Shown here one piece after another: positions 1-10,483 of a stretch of DNA of 64,000 bases. The translations under genes were made by a program, and so were the position numbers. The notes under the pieces were generated by a model that saw nothing but the letters and a program-made list of their open reading frames with translations, ran no database searches and was not told the DNA's origin. The DNA is from Marinobacter similis (lineage in GTDB: Bacteria; Pseudomonadota; Gammaproteobacteria; Pseudomonadales; Oleiphilaceae). Each line of letters begins with the position of its first letter. Position 1 is the stretch's first letter. The stretch is from NCBI RefSeq assembly GCF_000830985.1, contig NZ_CP007151.1, positions 1,736,001 through 1,800,000 of the forward strand. The letters run 5' to 3'.

Positions 1-563
1 TCGAACCCCGCACTCGGTCGCAATGCCCTGGAAGGGATGCATGAAGCCCTGTCTGAGCTTTTGACCCTCCGCGGTCAGTGGCAGGAACAGTACCGCAACC
101 CGAACTTCGAGGTTCAGGTGCCTACCTGAATCTTGGCTGCATTCACGGTGGCGATAATCCCAACCGCATCTGTGCCCAGTGCGAGCTGCATTTCGATCTT
201 CGGCCACTGCCAGGCATGGACATGGAGAGCCTGCGCCAGGCCATCCTGAGCAAGGTGCGGCCGGTGGCCGAGCGCCGGGAGCTGAGCATGGAGTTCGAGC
301 CGCTGTTCGATGGCGTACCACCCTTCGAAACGCCGGCCGACGCCGCACTGGTAAAGGCCTGTGAAAAGCTGACCGGGCACACCGCTCACGCGGTGGCCTT
401 CGCCACCGAGGCGCCCTGGCTGCAAAAACTGGGTCTGGAAACCCTGGTCATGGGGCCTGGCTCCATTGATCAGGCCCATCAGCCCGATGAGTACATTGAG
501 CTGGCCCAGCTGGAGCCGACGATTCGGATCCTGAAGGGGCTGATCAGACAATTCTGCTTGTAA
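1..563 (+). CDS. argE: Acetylornithine deacetylase, C-terminal part (window edge; frame break)
   Basis: This is the C-terminal part of an M20-family zinc amidohydrolase that removes the acetyl group from N-acetylornithine (arginine synthesis, cytosol). The first 129 bases read in frame 1 (ending ..NFEVQVPT) and the rest in frame 3 (LNLGCIHGGDNPNRICAQ..). Adding one C after position 127 joins them without loss. The dimerisation/lid segment (CIHGG..CELHFDLRPLPGMD) and the late metal-ligand region (GSIDQAHQPDEY) are visible. argA follows about 30 bp downstream, which fits an arginine operon. The N-terminal catalytic residues lie outside the window. The frame break is probably a sequencing error. 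Confidence 0.9.
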
Positions 564-594
564 GAAGCTTGTAACGACTAACTTGGAGACCGGG

Positions 595-1902
595 TTGAAA
601 TCGAACGACTGGCTGCACGGATTCCGCCACTCATCCCCCTACATTAACGCCCATCGCGGCCGTACGGTGGTGTTGACTATCCCCGGAGATGCCATTGAAC
701 ACGGCAACTTCATCAACATCATCCACGACATCGCCCTGTTGAGCAGTCTGGGGGTGCGATTGGTGGTGGCGTTTGGTGCCCGCCCGCAAATCCAGACGCG
801 TCTGGACGGTGCCGGTGCCGAGTCCTCGTTCGCCCAGGGCCTGCGAATCACCCCGGAACAGCAACTGCCGATGGTCATGGAAGCCATTGGTGGTCTGCGC
901 GCGTTTCTCGAAAGCCAGCTGTCCATGGGGCTGGTGAATTCCCCCATGCACAACGCCCGTATTCGGGTCAGCAGCGGTAACTATGTCGCGGCCCGTCCGG
1001 TGGGCGTGCTCGACGGTATTGATTTTGGGTACACCGGCCGGGTTCGGCGGGTAGATGTGGCCGGAATCGAGAAACTGCTGGAGCTGGGGCACATCGTGCT
1101 GCTGCCACCGATGGGCTATTCGCCCACCGGCGACGCCTTCAACCTGTCTTACGAGGACGTTGGCAGCCAGGTGGCGGCGGCCTTGCAGGCCGAGAAACTA
1201 CTGGTGTTCATTGACGACGAGGGTTTGCTGGAAGAAGACGGCAGTCTGATCCGTGAACTCTCCGCCCGACAGGCCTCGGAGCGACTGGCCGCCGGAGCCG
1301 TAACCGGACATGACGCGGCGTTGCTGCGGGCCGCCTGCGACGCCTGTGTCAAAGGCGTGCGGCGGGCCCACATCATCAGCTATGTGAACGACGGTGCCCT
1401 GCTGGAAGAAATGTTCACCCGGGACGGTTCGGGCACGCTGGTCAGCGGCGATAACTACGAGCAGATCCGGCAGGCCCGGGTTGAAGACATCGGCGGCATC
1501 CTTGAGCTGATCCAGCCCCTGGAAGAGCAGGGTGTGCTGGTACGCCGGTCCCGGGAAATGCTGGAAACCGAGATTGACCGTTTTGTGGTGGCCGAACGGG
1601 ACGGCACCATTGTTGGGTGTGCGGCCCTGTATTACTACCCGGAAGAGCAAGCCGGCGAGCTGTCCTGCTTCGCGGTGAACCCGTCCTACCGCCGGGCCGG
1701 CCGCGGCGACGATATCCTGGCCATGGTTGAGAAGCTGGCGAAGGCGCAGGGCATCCAGAACCTGTTTGTGCTGACCACGCAGACCGAACACTGGTTCCGG
1801 GAGCGGGGCTTTCAGATCTCGTCGGTACAGGCGCTGCCAGGCCCCAAGCTGGCGTCCTACAACGCCCAGCGCAAGTCAAAAGTCTTCGTTAAACCTCTCT
1901 GA
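595..1902 (+). CDS. argA: N-acetylglutamate synthase
   Basis: It transfers acetyl from acetyl-CoA to glutamate, the first step of arginine synthesis, and is cytosolic. The protein of about 435 aa has the classical two-domain build. An amino-acid-kinase-like domain (about residues 20-285, with VVAFGARPQIQ) is followed by a GNAT acetyltransferase domain (about 290-430, with CFAVNPSYRRAGRGD as the acetyl-CoA loop). I chose the TTG at 595 because a GGAG lies 6 bp upstream. An in-frame TTG at 583 would overlap that ribosome site. The Pseudomonas homologue is feedback-inhibited by arginine; nothing in this sequence tests that. Its 3' end overlaps the convergent gene by 27 bp. Confidence 0.96.
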   Translation: MKSNDWLHGFRHSSPYINAHRGRTVVLTIPGDAIEHGNFINIIHDIALLSSLGVRLVVAFGARPQIQTRLDGAGAESSFAQGLRITPEQQLPMVMEAIGGLRAFLESQLSMGLVNSPMHNARIRVSSGNYVAARPVGVLDGIDFGYTGRVRRVDVAGIEKLLELGHIVLLPPMGYSPTGDAFNLSYEDVGSQVAAALQAEKLLVFIDDEGLLEEDGSLIRELSARQASERLAAGAVTGHDAALLRAACDACVKGVRRAHIISYVNDGALLEEMFTRDGSGTLVSGDNYEQIRQARVEDIGGILELIQPLEEQGVLVRRSREMLETEIDRFVVAERDGTIVGCAALYYYPEEQAGELSCFAVNPSYRRAGRGDDILAMVEKLAKAQGIQNLFVLTTQTEHWFRERGFQISSVQALPGPKLASYNAQRKSKVFVKPL

Positions 1903-2945
1903 CAGCGCCTCGAGGGTCTGCTGACGTTCACGGCGAGGGCGCTCGGACAGGTCCTCGACGGCCCGGTAAAAGGCCGGGAAATCGTGATTCAGTTCCAGCA
2001 ACAGCTGGCGGAATCCCGGCACGTACTGGTTGTACTGACGGAACAGCGCCAGGTTGGCATTGTTCAGGCTCGTGGGATTGGCACCGAACGGGCCGGGTTG
2101 CTGCCACTGTTCCGATAAGCGCAGGTAAGTCTGTACCAGTTCGGTTAACAGCTCATCTTTGCGTTGGCGCAGGGCCGCCACCGGAATTTGCCCTTGCTGC
2201 TGGTACAGAGCTTCGAGCTGTTGGCTGGTTGCCCGCACCAGGTTCAGGGTCTGTTCCCGTTGCTGCAGGCGTTCCCGGGCGCGTTCAAACACCTCGGGAT
2301 TGTCGTTTTGCCTGGACCAGAGTTTCAGGCCTTCCAGCTCCACCGCCGTTGCAAAGCTTTCGTTGAAAGTGGTGTCGCCACTGACGTAGAGGACCTGGTG
2401 CGCCAGTTCATGGAAGATCAGCGCCACCATCCGGCCCTCGCTCAGATTGGTGAAGCCGGAATGCAGGGGATCGTCGAACCAGCCAGTGTTGAATAGGCGG
2501 TGACGCCGCCAACGAAGGTGTCGTACCGGTCGCTCTCAAATTTGGCCTGCTCCCTCTTGGCGTCGTCCAGGTTGAAATAGCCCCGATAGGCCTGGCAACC
2601 CAGCACCAGATAGCACCAGCGGTGTGGTTCCAGCGAGAATTCCGGTACTGCGACCAGATTGACCACGACCCAGGGGTGATCAAGCGCGACGTACTCGGAA
2701 TAGGCGTCACCGGTGGGCAGACTCAGGGTGTCGCGGGCAAATTGCCGGGCCTGTTGGCTGGTTTTTAGCTTCGCTTTCAGCTCCTCGGATGTGGTATCAC
2801 GGGCGATCAGCTGTTCGACCGGTTCGCCCGCCATCATCAGAGAAACGTGGCCCGACACCGCCTGACTGTAATAGCCAATACTGGAACAACCGGAAACTCC
2901 GGCAATAAGTAGAAATAGGAAGTAGATCTGACTAAGCTGTTTCAT
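1876..2945 (-). CDS. Putative zinc aminopeptidase lipoprotein (frame break)
   Basis: This is a predicted lipoprotein of about 356 aa of the putative aminopeptidase family (Pfam Aminopep/DUF2265 type). The N-terminus is a short hydrophobic signal with a lipobox ending VSGC (Cys20). The zinc-protease motif HELAH falls at about residues 179-183, with a downstream Glu in FNESFATAVE as the likely third ligand. The reading frame breaks near position 2480; one extra G (ACTGG to ACTGGG) yields ..AYSTLGWFDDPLHSGF.. and an intact protein. Substrate and role are unknown. It is convergent with argA and divergent from the DUF1631 gene. Confidence 0.8.
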
Positions 2946-3035
2946 GGATCAAGATGTTATATTGGTAACGATTGCCGGTTGGGACCAAGCCGGTATATTA
3001 CAGGCATGGTTCCGATATTAGCAGGTAGTAGCAGG

Positions 3036-3090
3036 TGGCAATTGCCATCGTTTCCAGGGACGTAGGCCAGATGGGGCGGAAGCAATTGCT
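3036..3090. promoter_or_regulatory. Pair of GCAATTGC palindromes in a divergent promoter
   Basis: TGGCAATTGCCA (3036-3047) is a perfect 12-bp palindrome and AGCAATTGCT (3081-3090) a perfect 10-bp palindrome. Both share the core GCAATTGC, with centres 44 bp apart. They lie in the 180-bp gap between the divergent lipoprotein gene and the DUF1631 gene. The spacing suits a dimeric repressor or activator. No regulator is identified. Confidence 0.4.
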
Positions 3091-3125
3091 CTCTCGTTCT
3101 GGTTTCAAGAATGATCAGGTAGTTA

Positions 3126-6100
3126 ATGGATCCGAGAGAACGTCGCAGTAGCCTCGCAAGCCCATCAAACTGGCAGCCCAGATAGACCTGGGCAGGGGCG
3201 AAGCCTGGCCATGCCAGATCGCGGACTTCTGCGCCGAAGGTCTGTTCGTCCGCTATTCAGCCGAAACCTCCCGCAAACTCGACCGCGCCCTGGCCGACGG
3301 CGACCCCGCCGAGCTGGTGGTGCGTTTCCGGAGCCTGGACGGTCGGAAGCGCCACGAGTTGCATGTCAGTATTGTCCGGCGCATCGATGGCGCCATGGGC
3401 GTTCACTTCACCCGCTCCGCGCCCGAGGCGGTCGACGCCATGTTGCAGCAATGGGGTGGCTCCCGGGACCAGGATCGCGCCTCGCTGAAGGCACCCAATG
3501 ACCGGGTCCAGTATGTCCTGCACCAGTCCGCCAAGGCCGTTATCCAGTTTATCGAGCCCTTGATGGACGACTGTTTTGGCAAGATGGTCGAGGGTCTGAA
3601 ACAAGCCGCCCAGCGCGCGCCCAACGACCAGCAGGCCAACGAATTCATGGATGCCTCGGGCCAGCTCCAGGGGCGTCAGCGGGTGATCTGGCACCAGATG
3701 GCACGGACTCTGGAATCGCCGTTGAAACCGGCACCTAAAGGTTTTCCGGGCTCGGAATTGTCAGTGGTGGACAAAGGCGAGTTCGAAGACTGGCTGACCA
3801 TCCGGGTGATGGTGACCAAGGCCGACACCCAATTCCGTGGCGACTTGCTTCAGCTGAAATTGCGACTCGACAAGCTCGGCATTGCCAACAGTACCGGACA
3901 CCACAATCCGCTAGGACCTTCCCTGGTCTGCGAGGCCTTTCACAGCGGGTTGAGCCAGCTGAAGGCGTCCCGCGAGGTCGAGAAAGTCTGCCTGAAAGTT
4001 TTTGAACAGACCGTACTTACGCAGTTGGGGCCGCTATACCAGGAGCTCAACAACATCCTGATTCGTCACGGTGTGTTGCCGGACCTGGATCTGAGCAAAT
4101 ACCTGAGCGATCAGACCGCCTCCCAGGCTGAGTCCGGCCCGACGCCGGCCACTGAGCCAAGCCGCAGCCCGCTGTTCAGGAACATGAACAGGAGCAGCGT
4201 GCCGGCAAGAATGACGAAAAGAGCGCGGAACAGCAAAAGCCGAAACCTGCTCGTAGCCGGGACAATCGCAGCAGCGGTGAATTCCGCGGTTACACCCAGG
4301 CGGCACAAACTGCCTTTGCCACCGTTCGCAACCTGCTGACCACACTGACCGCCAGTCGTATTTCTCGCGGTGACCCGGAGCCCGTGCCCTTCCCGGTGAA
4401 TGCCCGGCCGCTGTCCAGTGGCGAACTGCAGCGGGAGCTGCAGCAGCTTCAGGTGGCGGCCATTGAAGCCTCGGCAGCCGAGACCACACTCAAGGAGCGA
4501 GTGGTAGAGAAGGTCCGTGCCAGCGGCGACAGCAAGCTGGACGAGGAGCAGCAGGGCACTCTGGATGTGGTCGACCGGTTTTTCCGGTCGGTGGTGGAAA
4601 GCCCGAAGCTGAGCGAATATGCCCAGGAGCGTATCCGGCAGTTGGAAGTGCCGGTGCTCAAGGTGGTGATGCGCGATCCGGCGTTTTTTGACGATCTCGA
4701 CAGCCCGGTGCGAGGCGTGATGAACCGGCTGGCGCAGCTCGGAACCAAGGGCGGGCGCATCAATCCGGTGGTGCAGCGGCGGGTGGATGAGTTGATCCAG
4801 CGCATTACCACCGAATTCGAACAGGATACCGGGGTGTTCGAGCAGACTGTGCAGGAGCTCGATTCCCTCATTGATCGCCAGAACCTGGTTTACCGGCGCA
4901 ATGTTGAGCGGGTAGCTGCCGCCGCCGAAGGCGCCCAGAAAGTGGCGGACTCCAAACAGGCGGTTTCCGAGGTGCTGGATGAGAAACTCGCTGGCCGCAA
5001 GGTGCCCAGGGCAGTGCTGAGCCTGCTTGATGGCGGCTGGCGCGACCTGTTGTCGCTGACCTGGATCCGCCAGGGTCCGGACAGTCCGCTTTGGCACGAT
5101 TACCTGGCGGTGATCGATTCGCTGTTGTCGTTTGCTGCCGATCCGGACAGCACCCTGAACCTGCCAGAGCTACTGCGGGTGATTCAGGACGGTCTGTCGT
5201 CTATTTCCAGCAATCACCTGCCTTCGTCACAGATTCGCGATGAGTTGAAACAATTCCTGGTGCGTAGTCCTGAAAAGGCGCCGGATATGGTTGAGGTGCC
5301 ACCGGCGAAGCCCGAGCAGAAAACCGACAAGGTCCTGTCGGAGCGTGAACAGCGAAGCCTGCAGCGTTGGATCAACCGGGCCCAGAAGTTGCGGACCGGC
5401 GATTGGTTGCGGGACCAGGATAACCCCGATGAGCCCCAGTACATTCGCCTGGTGTGGATTGCCCGCGGGTTCAGTCGGTTCGTGTTTGTGAACCACCAGG
5501 GTATGCGGGTGGTGGAACTGGAGCTCGAGGCATTGGCCCGCCACATGCGCAAGGGCATCATTGTGCCGGACAACCAATACGAGCGGCCGCTGGTGGATGA
5601 AAGTATCGATCGTATGGTGCGTAAGGTCTACGATCAGTTGTCCTGGGCCTCCACTCACGATGAGCTAACCGGGTTGCTGGGACGTCGCGAGTTCGAGCGC
5701 ATGCTGGAGCAGCAACTGGCCCGCCGCGAAGACGAGCGCACACTGGTCCGGCTGGACCTGCGCCGGTTCCGCTTGCTCAACGATACCGCCGGCTATCAGG
5801 CCGGCGACGCAACCCTGAAGCAGGTTGCCGAATTGCTCGGTCGCGCGGTGGAAGACGGCATGCCGCTGGCACGTCTTGCCGGGACTGAATTTGCCCTGCT
5901 GGTGCCCGCGGAGCACGCCCAGCAGACCGCCCGCGACCTGATCGAATCGGTGGAGGCGGCAAAGTTTGTGTTTGATGGCCGGACCTACCGGCTGTCGGCC
6001 AGTGCCGGGGTCGTTGCGGAGTTGCCGGGTCTGGTCAGTGCCGAACGTTGGTTGCGGGCTTCGGAGCAGGCTCTGGCTTCGGCCAAGCAGGACGGTCACG

Positions 6101-6903
6101 GTAAAGTGAGCGAGTACACCCTGGACCCGGACGACCAGTCGCGCCAGGAACAGATCGCCGCCAAGGTGGCGGGACTCAGCGATCTCAACGAAGAGCGTAT
6201 GCTGCTGCGCTGCCAGAAAATCATTCCGTTGCATGCCCAGGTTGCTATGGCGCCTCAGTATGAGGTGCTGATCAGCATGTACGATGATTACGGCAACCTG
6301 ATTACCGGCCGGGATTTCGTGCGGATGGCGGAACGGTATGACCGGATGCAGGCGGTGGATCGCTGGGTAGTCGGCCACATGCTGGACTGGTTGCGCGAGC
6401 GTGCGCCGGATCCGCGTCATATGGGTGGCATCTGTATAAACCTGTCGGGGCATTCCCTGAACGACCAGTCCTTGCTGGAGTTTATCTACGAAAAACTGAG
6501 TGAGAAAGACGCGCCGATCGAACGGCTCTGGTTTGAGCTGACCGAAGCTTCTGCCATCAACGACGTTGAGGCCTTTGCTGACTTCATGCTGGAAATGAAG
6601 GAACTGGGGTGTCGCTTCTGCCTCGGTAATTTCGGCAGCGGTCCGAGCTCATTCCAGTTTATGCGGTCATTGCCGGTGGATCTGATCAAGATCGACGGTT
6701 CGTTCACCAGTCAGCTCAGCACCAGTGAAACCGACCGCGCCATGGTCAAGTCCATGGTCGAAATGGCTCACTACATGAAGCGGGAAGTCATTGCCTCTCA
6801 GGTTGAATCCCGCGACATCCTCGATATGCTGACTGAGCTGGGCGTCGATTACGCTCAGGGCTTCGTGGTGGAAAGACCCCGATTGCTCACCAGTCTCACC
6901 TGA
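3126..6903 (+). CDS. PilZ-DUF1631-GGDEF-EAL protein with degenerate catalytic motifs (two frame breaks)
   Basis: A protein of about 1259 aa assembled across two breaks. One is near 3150 (MDPRERRSS joins PRKPIKLAAQ), the other near 4160; both are restored by one C. Order: PilZ-like N-terminus (about 1-110), long helical DUF1631 region (about 125-790), a GGDEF-type domain (about 835-1000) and an EAL-type domain (about 1018-1255). The GGDEF signature reads AGTEF. In the EAL domain the EAL triplet reads EVL, DDFGTG reads LGNFGSG, and IAEGVE reads IASQVE. Both enzymes are therefore probably inactive. The likely role is a c-di-GMP-binding receptor or scaffold in the cytoplasm (inference). prkB follows 17 bp downstream. 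Confidence 0.8.
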
Positions 6904-6920
6904 TCTCCGGACCTTTCTGT

Positions 6921-7786
6921 ATGTCCAAGCGTCACCCGATTATTGCGGTTACCGGCTCCTCAGGCGCCGGCACGACCACCACCGGCCAGATATTTAGCCG
7001 GATGTTTGCCAGTGAGGAACTGAATGCCGCGATGGTCAGCGGTGACAGTTTTCACCGCTACAACCGGGAGCAAATGGCGAGGCTGGCGGCCAAAGGTCAG
7101 TTTGGTGAGCGCAACCACTTCGCGCTGGCGGCCAACCATATCGATAAGCTGGAAGCGCTGTTCTACGACTACGGCCACACCGGCAATGGCCGCTACCGGC
7201 AGTACGTGCACGACGAGGACCGAGCCTGATGGCGGCGGGCCACAAGCCCGGTACCTTTACACCTTGGGGGCCTTTGCCGGCGGAGAGCGATCTGTTGTTT
7301 TACGAGGGCCTGCACGGTGGTGTGGTCAGTGAAACCTACAACATCGCCCAGTACGTCGACCTGCTGATTGGGGTGGTGCCAATCGTGAACCTGGAATGGA
7401 TCCAGAAGATCCACCGGGACACCAACAAGCGGGGTTACAGCCAGGAAGCGGTGGTAGAAACCATTATCAACCGGATGGACGATTACGTGCACGACATCGT
7501 GCCCCAGTTCTCCCACACCCATATCAACTTCCAGCGTATTCCCCTGGTCGACACCTCCAATCCGTTTGTGGTCAGAGATGTACCGACCGAAGACGAAAGC
7601 ATGCTGGTGATCCGGTTCCGGGACCCCTCTGAGGTGGATTTCCCCTATCTGCTGCAGGTCATCGCCAACAGCAGCTTGTCCCGTCACGACACCCTGGTGA
7701 TTCCGGGCACAAAAATGGCGCTGGCCATGGATCTGGTGGTGCGACCCATGGTCCAGCGCCTGATGGCGCGCAAGCCCTTTGCCTGA
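6921..7786 (+). CDS. prkB: Phosphoribulokinase-family protein (frame break)
   Basis: A kinase of about 288 aa of the PRK/uridine-kinase family. The N-terminus has a P-loop, VTGSSGAGTTTT (residues about 10-21), followed by FHRYNRE and later GTFTPWGPLP and YEGLHGG, typical of the PrkB type found in gammaproteobacteria without a Calvin cycle. The physiological substrate in such organisms is not settled. The reading frame breaks near 7222 (one base missing), so the gene appears as 102-aa and 185-aa pieces. It lies immediately downstream of the DUF1631 gene and ends 6 bp from the convergent pirin gene. The family assignment is firm and the break is probably artefactual. Confidence 0.85.
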
Positions 7787-7792
7787 GGCCGT

Positions 7793-8638
7793 TCAGGCGG
7801 TTAGTTTGCCATCCCGGTAGTCGCGCAGGGCCTGTTCGATTTCCTCACTGGTGTTCATCACGAAGGGGCCGTATTGCACCACCGGCTCGCCAATGGGTTT
7901 GCCCGCAATCAATAGCAGCCGGGCTCCCGCAGCACCAGCCGTTAACCGGATCTGGTCGCCGTCACCCAGGATATTGGCCGCGCTCAGGCAGAGCGCGGCA
8001 TCGCCAAGCCTGGCCTCTCCCTCGTACAGGTATAACAGGCCATTGTGGGTTTCCGGCACCGGCAGCGTGACTTCTCCGCCCGGCTCCAGGTGCAGGTCAG
8101 CATAGATCGGCTGGGTGCTGCGGCCGCTCTCGGCGCCGCGATGCGCGGTGTCGCCCAGCACCAGGTTGCCGGCAATCAGCTTGATCTGGCTGCCATCCAC
8201 ATTAATGCTCGGGATCTGCTCGGGCTGGATGTCGCGATAACCGGCATCGGTCATTTTTTCTGCCGCCGGCAGGTTAAGCCAGAGCTGGAACCCTCGCATG
8301 GTGCCTTCTTCCTGCTGGGGCATTTCCGAATGGATGATGCCGCGCCCGGCAGTCATCCACTGCACACCGCCGTTGCGCAACTCGCCCCGATTGCCCAGGT
8401 GGTCCTGGTGCAGCATGTGGCCTTCAATCATATAGGTCACGGTCTCGAAGCCACGGTGCGGATGAGACGGAAAGCCAGCGATGTAATCGGCCGCATCGGC
8501 CGAGCCAAATTCATCCAGCATCAGAAACGGATCCAGCCGAACCGCCTGGGTCTGTCCCAGCGAGCGCTTGATACGAACACCTGCACCGTCGGATGTTTCG
8601 GCACCCGCGATCACCTGCTTGAGAGGTCGATCTGTCAT
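7793..8638 (-). CDS. Pirin family protein
   Basis: A bicupin protein of 281 aa. The N-terminal cupin carries the metal-ligand signature FPSHPHRGFETVTYMIEG, followed by HQDHLGN and GRGIIHSEMP, which fits an iron-binding pirin or quercetin-dioxygenase-like protein. The C-terminal cupin domain begins near residue 165. I placed the start at the ATG at 8638, which has a strong AGGAGG 7-8 bp upstream. An azoreductase gene lies 37 bp upstream in the same direction, so the two may be co-transcribed. The exact biochemical role (redox sensor or flavonoid oxygenase) cannot be told from sequence. Confidence 0.88.
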   Translation of the reverse strand: MTDRPLKQVIAGAETSDGAGVRIKRSLGQTQAVRLDPFLMLDEFGSADAADYIAGFPSHPHRGFETVTYMIEGHMLHQDHLGNRGELRNGGVQWMTAGRGIIHSEMPQQEEGTMRGFQLWLNLPAAEKMTDAGYRDIQPEQIPSINVDGSQIKLIAGNLVLGDTAHRGAESGRSTQPIYADLHLEPGGEVTLPVPETHNGLLYLYEGEARLGDAALCLSAANILGDGDQIRLTAGAAGARLLLIAGKPIGEPVVQYGPFVMNTSEEIEQALRDYRDGKLTA

Positions 8639-8675
8639 TTTTGCCTCCTTCCAAAAGGGCATTGGAACGTTGTTA

Positions 8676-9278
8676 TCAGGCGGTCAGAGTTTCGATATTG
8701 CGCCGGGCTTGTTGCAGTGCATCGGCTTTGCGGTCGTCCCCCATGTTCAGGCCTTCTGCGTAAACAAAGTGCAGGTCCTTCAGGCCCAAAAAGCCCAGGA
8801 AGGAGCGCAGGAACGGGGTCTGTGAATCGTTCGGGGTGCCGGCGTAGATGCCGCCGCGTGCCGCCAGAATATAGACCGGGCGATCTTCCAGCAGGCCCAC
8901 CGGGCCGTTTTCAGTATAGCGGAAGCTGATGCCGGCCCGTGCGATGTGGTCAAAGTAGGCCTTGAGCACGGACGGAATGCCGAAGTTGTACATCGGCACG
9001 CCGATGACGATGATGTCGGCCTGTTTCACCTCTTCGATCAGTGAATCTGAATAATCCACCACGCGCTGCTGTTGGCTATTGCGGTCGTCTGCGTTGGTCA
9101 GGAAGGCGCCAAAGCGGTCGGCGTCCAGGTGCGGCACCGGCTCTGCCGACAGGTCACGTTGCAGGATGTCCAGGTCGCCATGGCTGGCCCGTAACTGCTC
9201 GAGCGTACGCTTGACCAACTGGGACGATTGGCCGTCCTGGCCAAAGATGCTTGCGGTGATGACGAGAATGTTTTTCAT
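8676..9278 (-). CDS. azoR: FMN-dependent NADH azoreductase
   Basis: A protein of 200 aa with the flavodoxin-like fold of AzoR/acyl-carrier-protein phosphodiesterase-type quinone reductases. The motifs PMYNFGIPSVLKAYFDHIAR and AARGGIY form the FMN-binding loops. Such enzymes reduce quinones and azo compounds with two electrons from NADH in the cytosol. The ATG at 9278 has GGAGG 8 bp upstream; an in-frame TTG lies two codons before it. It probably forms a transcription unit with the downstream pirin gene, suggesting an oxidative or electrophile stress role (inference). Confidence 0.9.
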   Translation of the reverse strand: MKNILVITASIFGQDGQSSQLVKRTLEQLRASHGDLDILQRDLSAEPVPHLDADRFGAFLTNADDRNSQQQRVVDYSDSLIEEVKQADIIVIGVPMYNFGIPSVLKAYFDHIARAGISFRYTENGPVGLLEDRPVYILAARGGIYAGTPNDSQTPFLRSFLGFLGLKDLHFVYAEGLNMGDDRKADALQQARRNIETLTA

Positions 9279-9385
9279 GTTCAATGCCTCCGGGATAATT
9301 CGACAATATAGAGGTATTGAACTGCGTCGCCGGCAAAGATGAAATCGGAGAATCTTGGAAGGTTTATTCAGAATTTTTGATTAAA

Positions 9386-9417
9386 CGCTAGAGCCCGCAT
9401 GTGGACGGGCTCTAGCG
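9386..9417 (-). terminator. Stem-loop terminator after speD
   Basis: A perfect 12-bp inverted repeat (CGCTAGAGCCCG / CGGGCTCTAGCG) has an 8-nt loop. It sits just past the speD stop in the minus direction and is followed by a weak U-rich stretch. It separates speD from azoR. Confidence 0.7.
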
Positions 9418-9431
9418 GGCACTGACAGGCG

Positions 9432-10225
9432 TTATTCGACGTTGCGGGAATAGAAGATTTCCAGCATTTCCCGACGCAGGCGGTCTTCGATGGACTGGGC
9501 TTCCCCGGGGCCGAGGTCGCTGGCATTAACGCCAAACACGTAGTTATCCAGGTCGAAGTTCTTCAACATCATCTTGGTGTGGAACAGGTTTTCCTGGTAC
9601 ACGTTGACGTCGATCATCTGGTAGGCGGCCTGGGTGTCCTCGGTCAGATAGTTCTGGATCGAGTTGATGTCGTGATCGATGTAATGCTTGGTGCCATCCA
9701 CGTCACGGGTAAAACCGCGCACCCGGTAGTCCACGGTCACCACGTCCGAATCAAAGCTGTGGATCAGGTAGTTCAATACCTTCAGCGGTGAAATCAGGCC
9801 ACAGGTGGACACGTCGATGTCGGCCCGGAAGGTGCTGACGCCGTCGTGGGGGTGACTTTCCGGATAGGTGTGCACCGTCACGTGGCTCTTGTCCAAGTGA
9901 GCAACGATGGTGTCGGGCAGAGGTCCCGGCGACTCCTCGTTATCCGGCTCCTCACCGTTGGTCAGTTCGTGCTCGGCGATCAGCATAGTGACCGAGGCGC
10001 CGTGGGGCTCGTAATCCTGACGGGCGATGTTGAGCACGTTGGCGCCGATGATCTTGACGACATCGGTCAGAATCTGGGTCAGACGCTCGGCGTTGTACAT
10101 CTCGTCGATGTAATCGATGTACGCCTCACGCTGTTCTTCGGTCTGCGCATAACAGATATCGTAAATGTTAAAGTCAGGGATTTGGTCAGGTTGTTGAAAC
10201 CGTGCAGCTGGAGTTTGGATTCCAT
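9432..10225 (-). CDS. speD: S-adenosylmethionine decarboxylase proenzyme (frame break)
   Basis: It makes decarboxylated SAM for spermidine synthesis. The enzyme cleaves itself to generate a pyruvoyl group. The cleavage site is visible as [13 protein letters not shown], with Ser at about residue 114. Repairing one missing T near 10170 gives [22 protein letters not shown] and a 264-aa protein, the same length as the E. coli class. The start at 10225 is supported by GGAGGGG upstream; the longer open frame reaching 10295 is an artefact of the break. The neighbourhood vfr-osmC-speD matches Pseudomonas gene order. Confidence 0.94.
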
Positions 10226-10483
10226 GCTCAGCCCCTCCGTATCGTGGAGATGAATGACTGCAGACGTGTGTTACACGCTCTGCCAAGGCCGCCACCGATA
10301 ACTGACCCGGTTGTTCACCTTTTGCGCAGACCGGCGGAGAGGGTGCGTATTATGCACACCGAGGGTGACGTTGAATAGTACAGGCACTGCATTTCCACAT
10401 CCGTGATTGCCGCTGTGGCGGGGGCTCCAGCCGGAGAGTTCCGGCGCTGATACGCCGCCGGTACAGCGGTCCTAGTGTTGGCT

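Noticed and set aside
4111..5097. Long minus-strand open frame within the DUF1631 gene
   Set aside because: Shadow of the real plus-strand gene; no domain, no ribosome site, no neighbours in the same direction.
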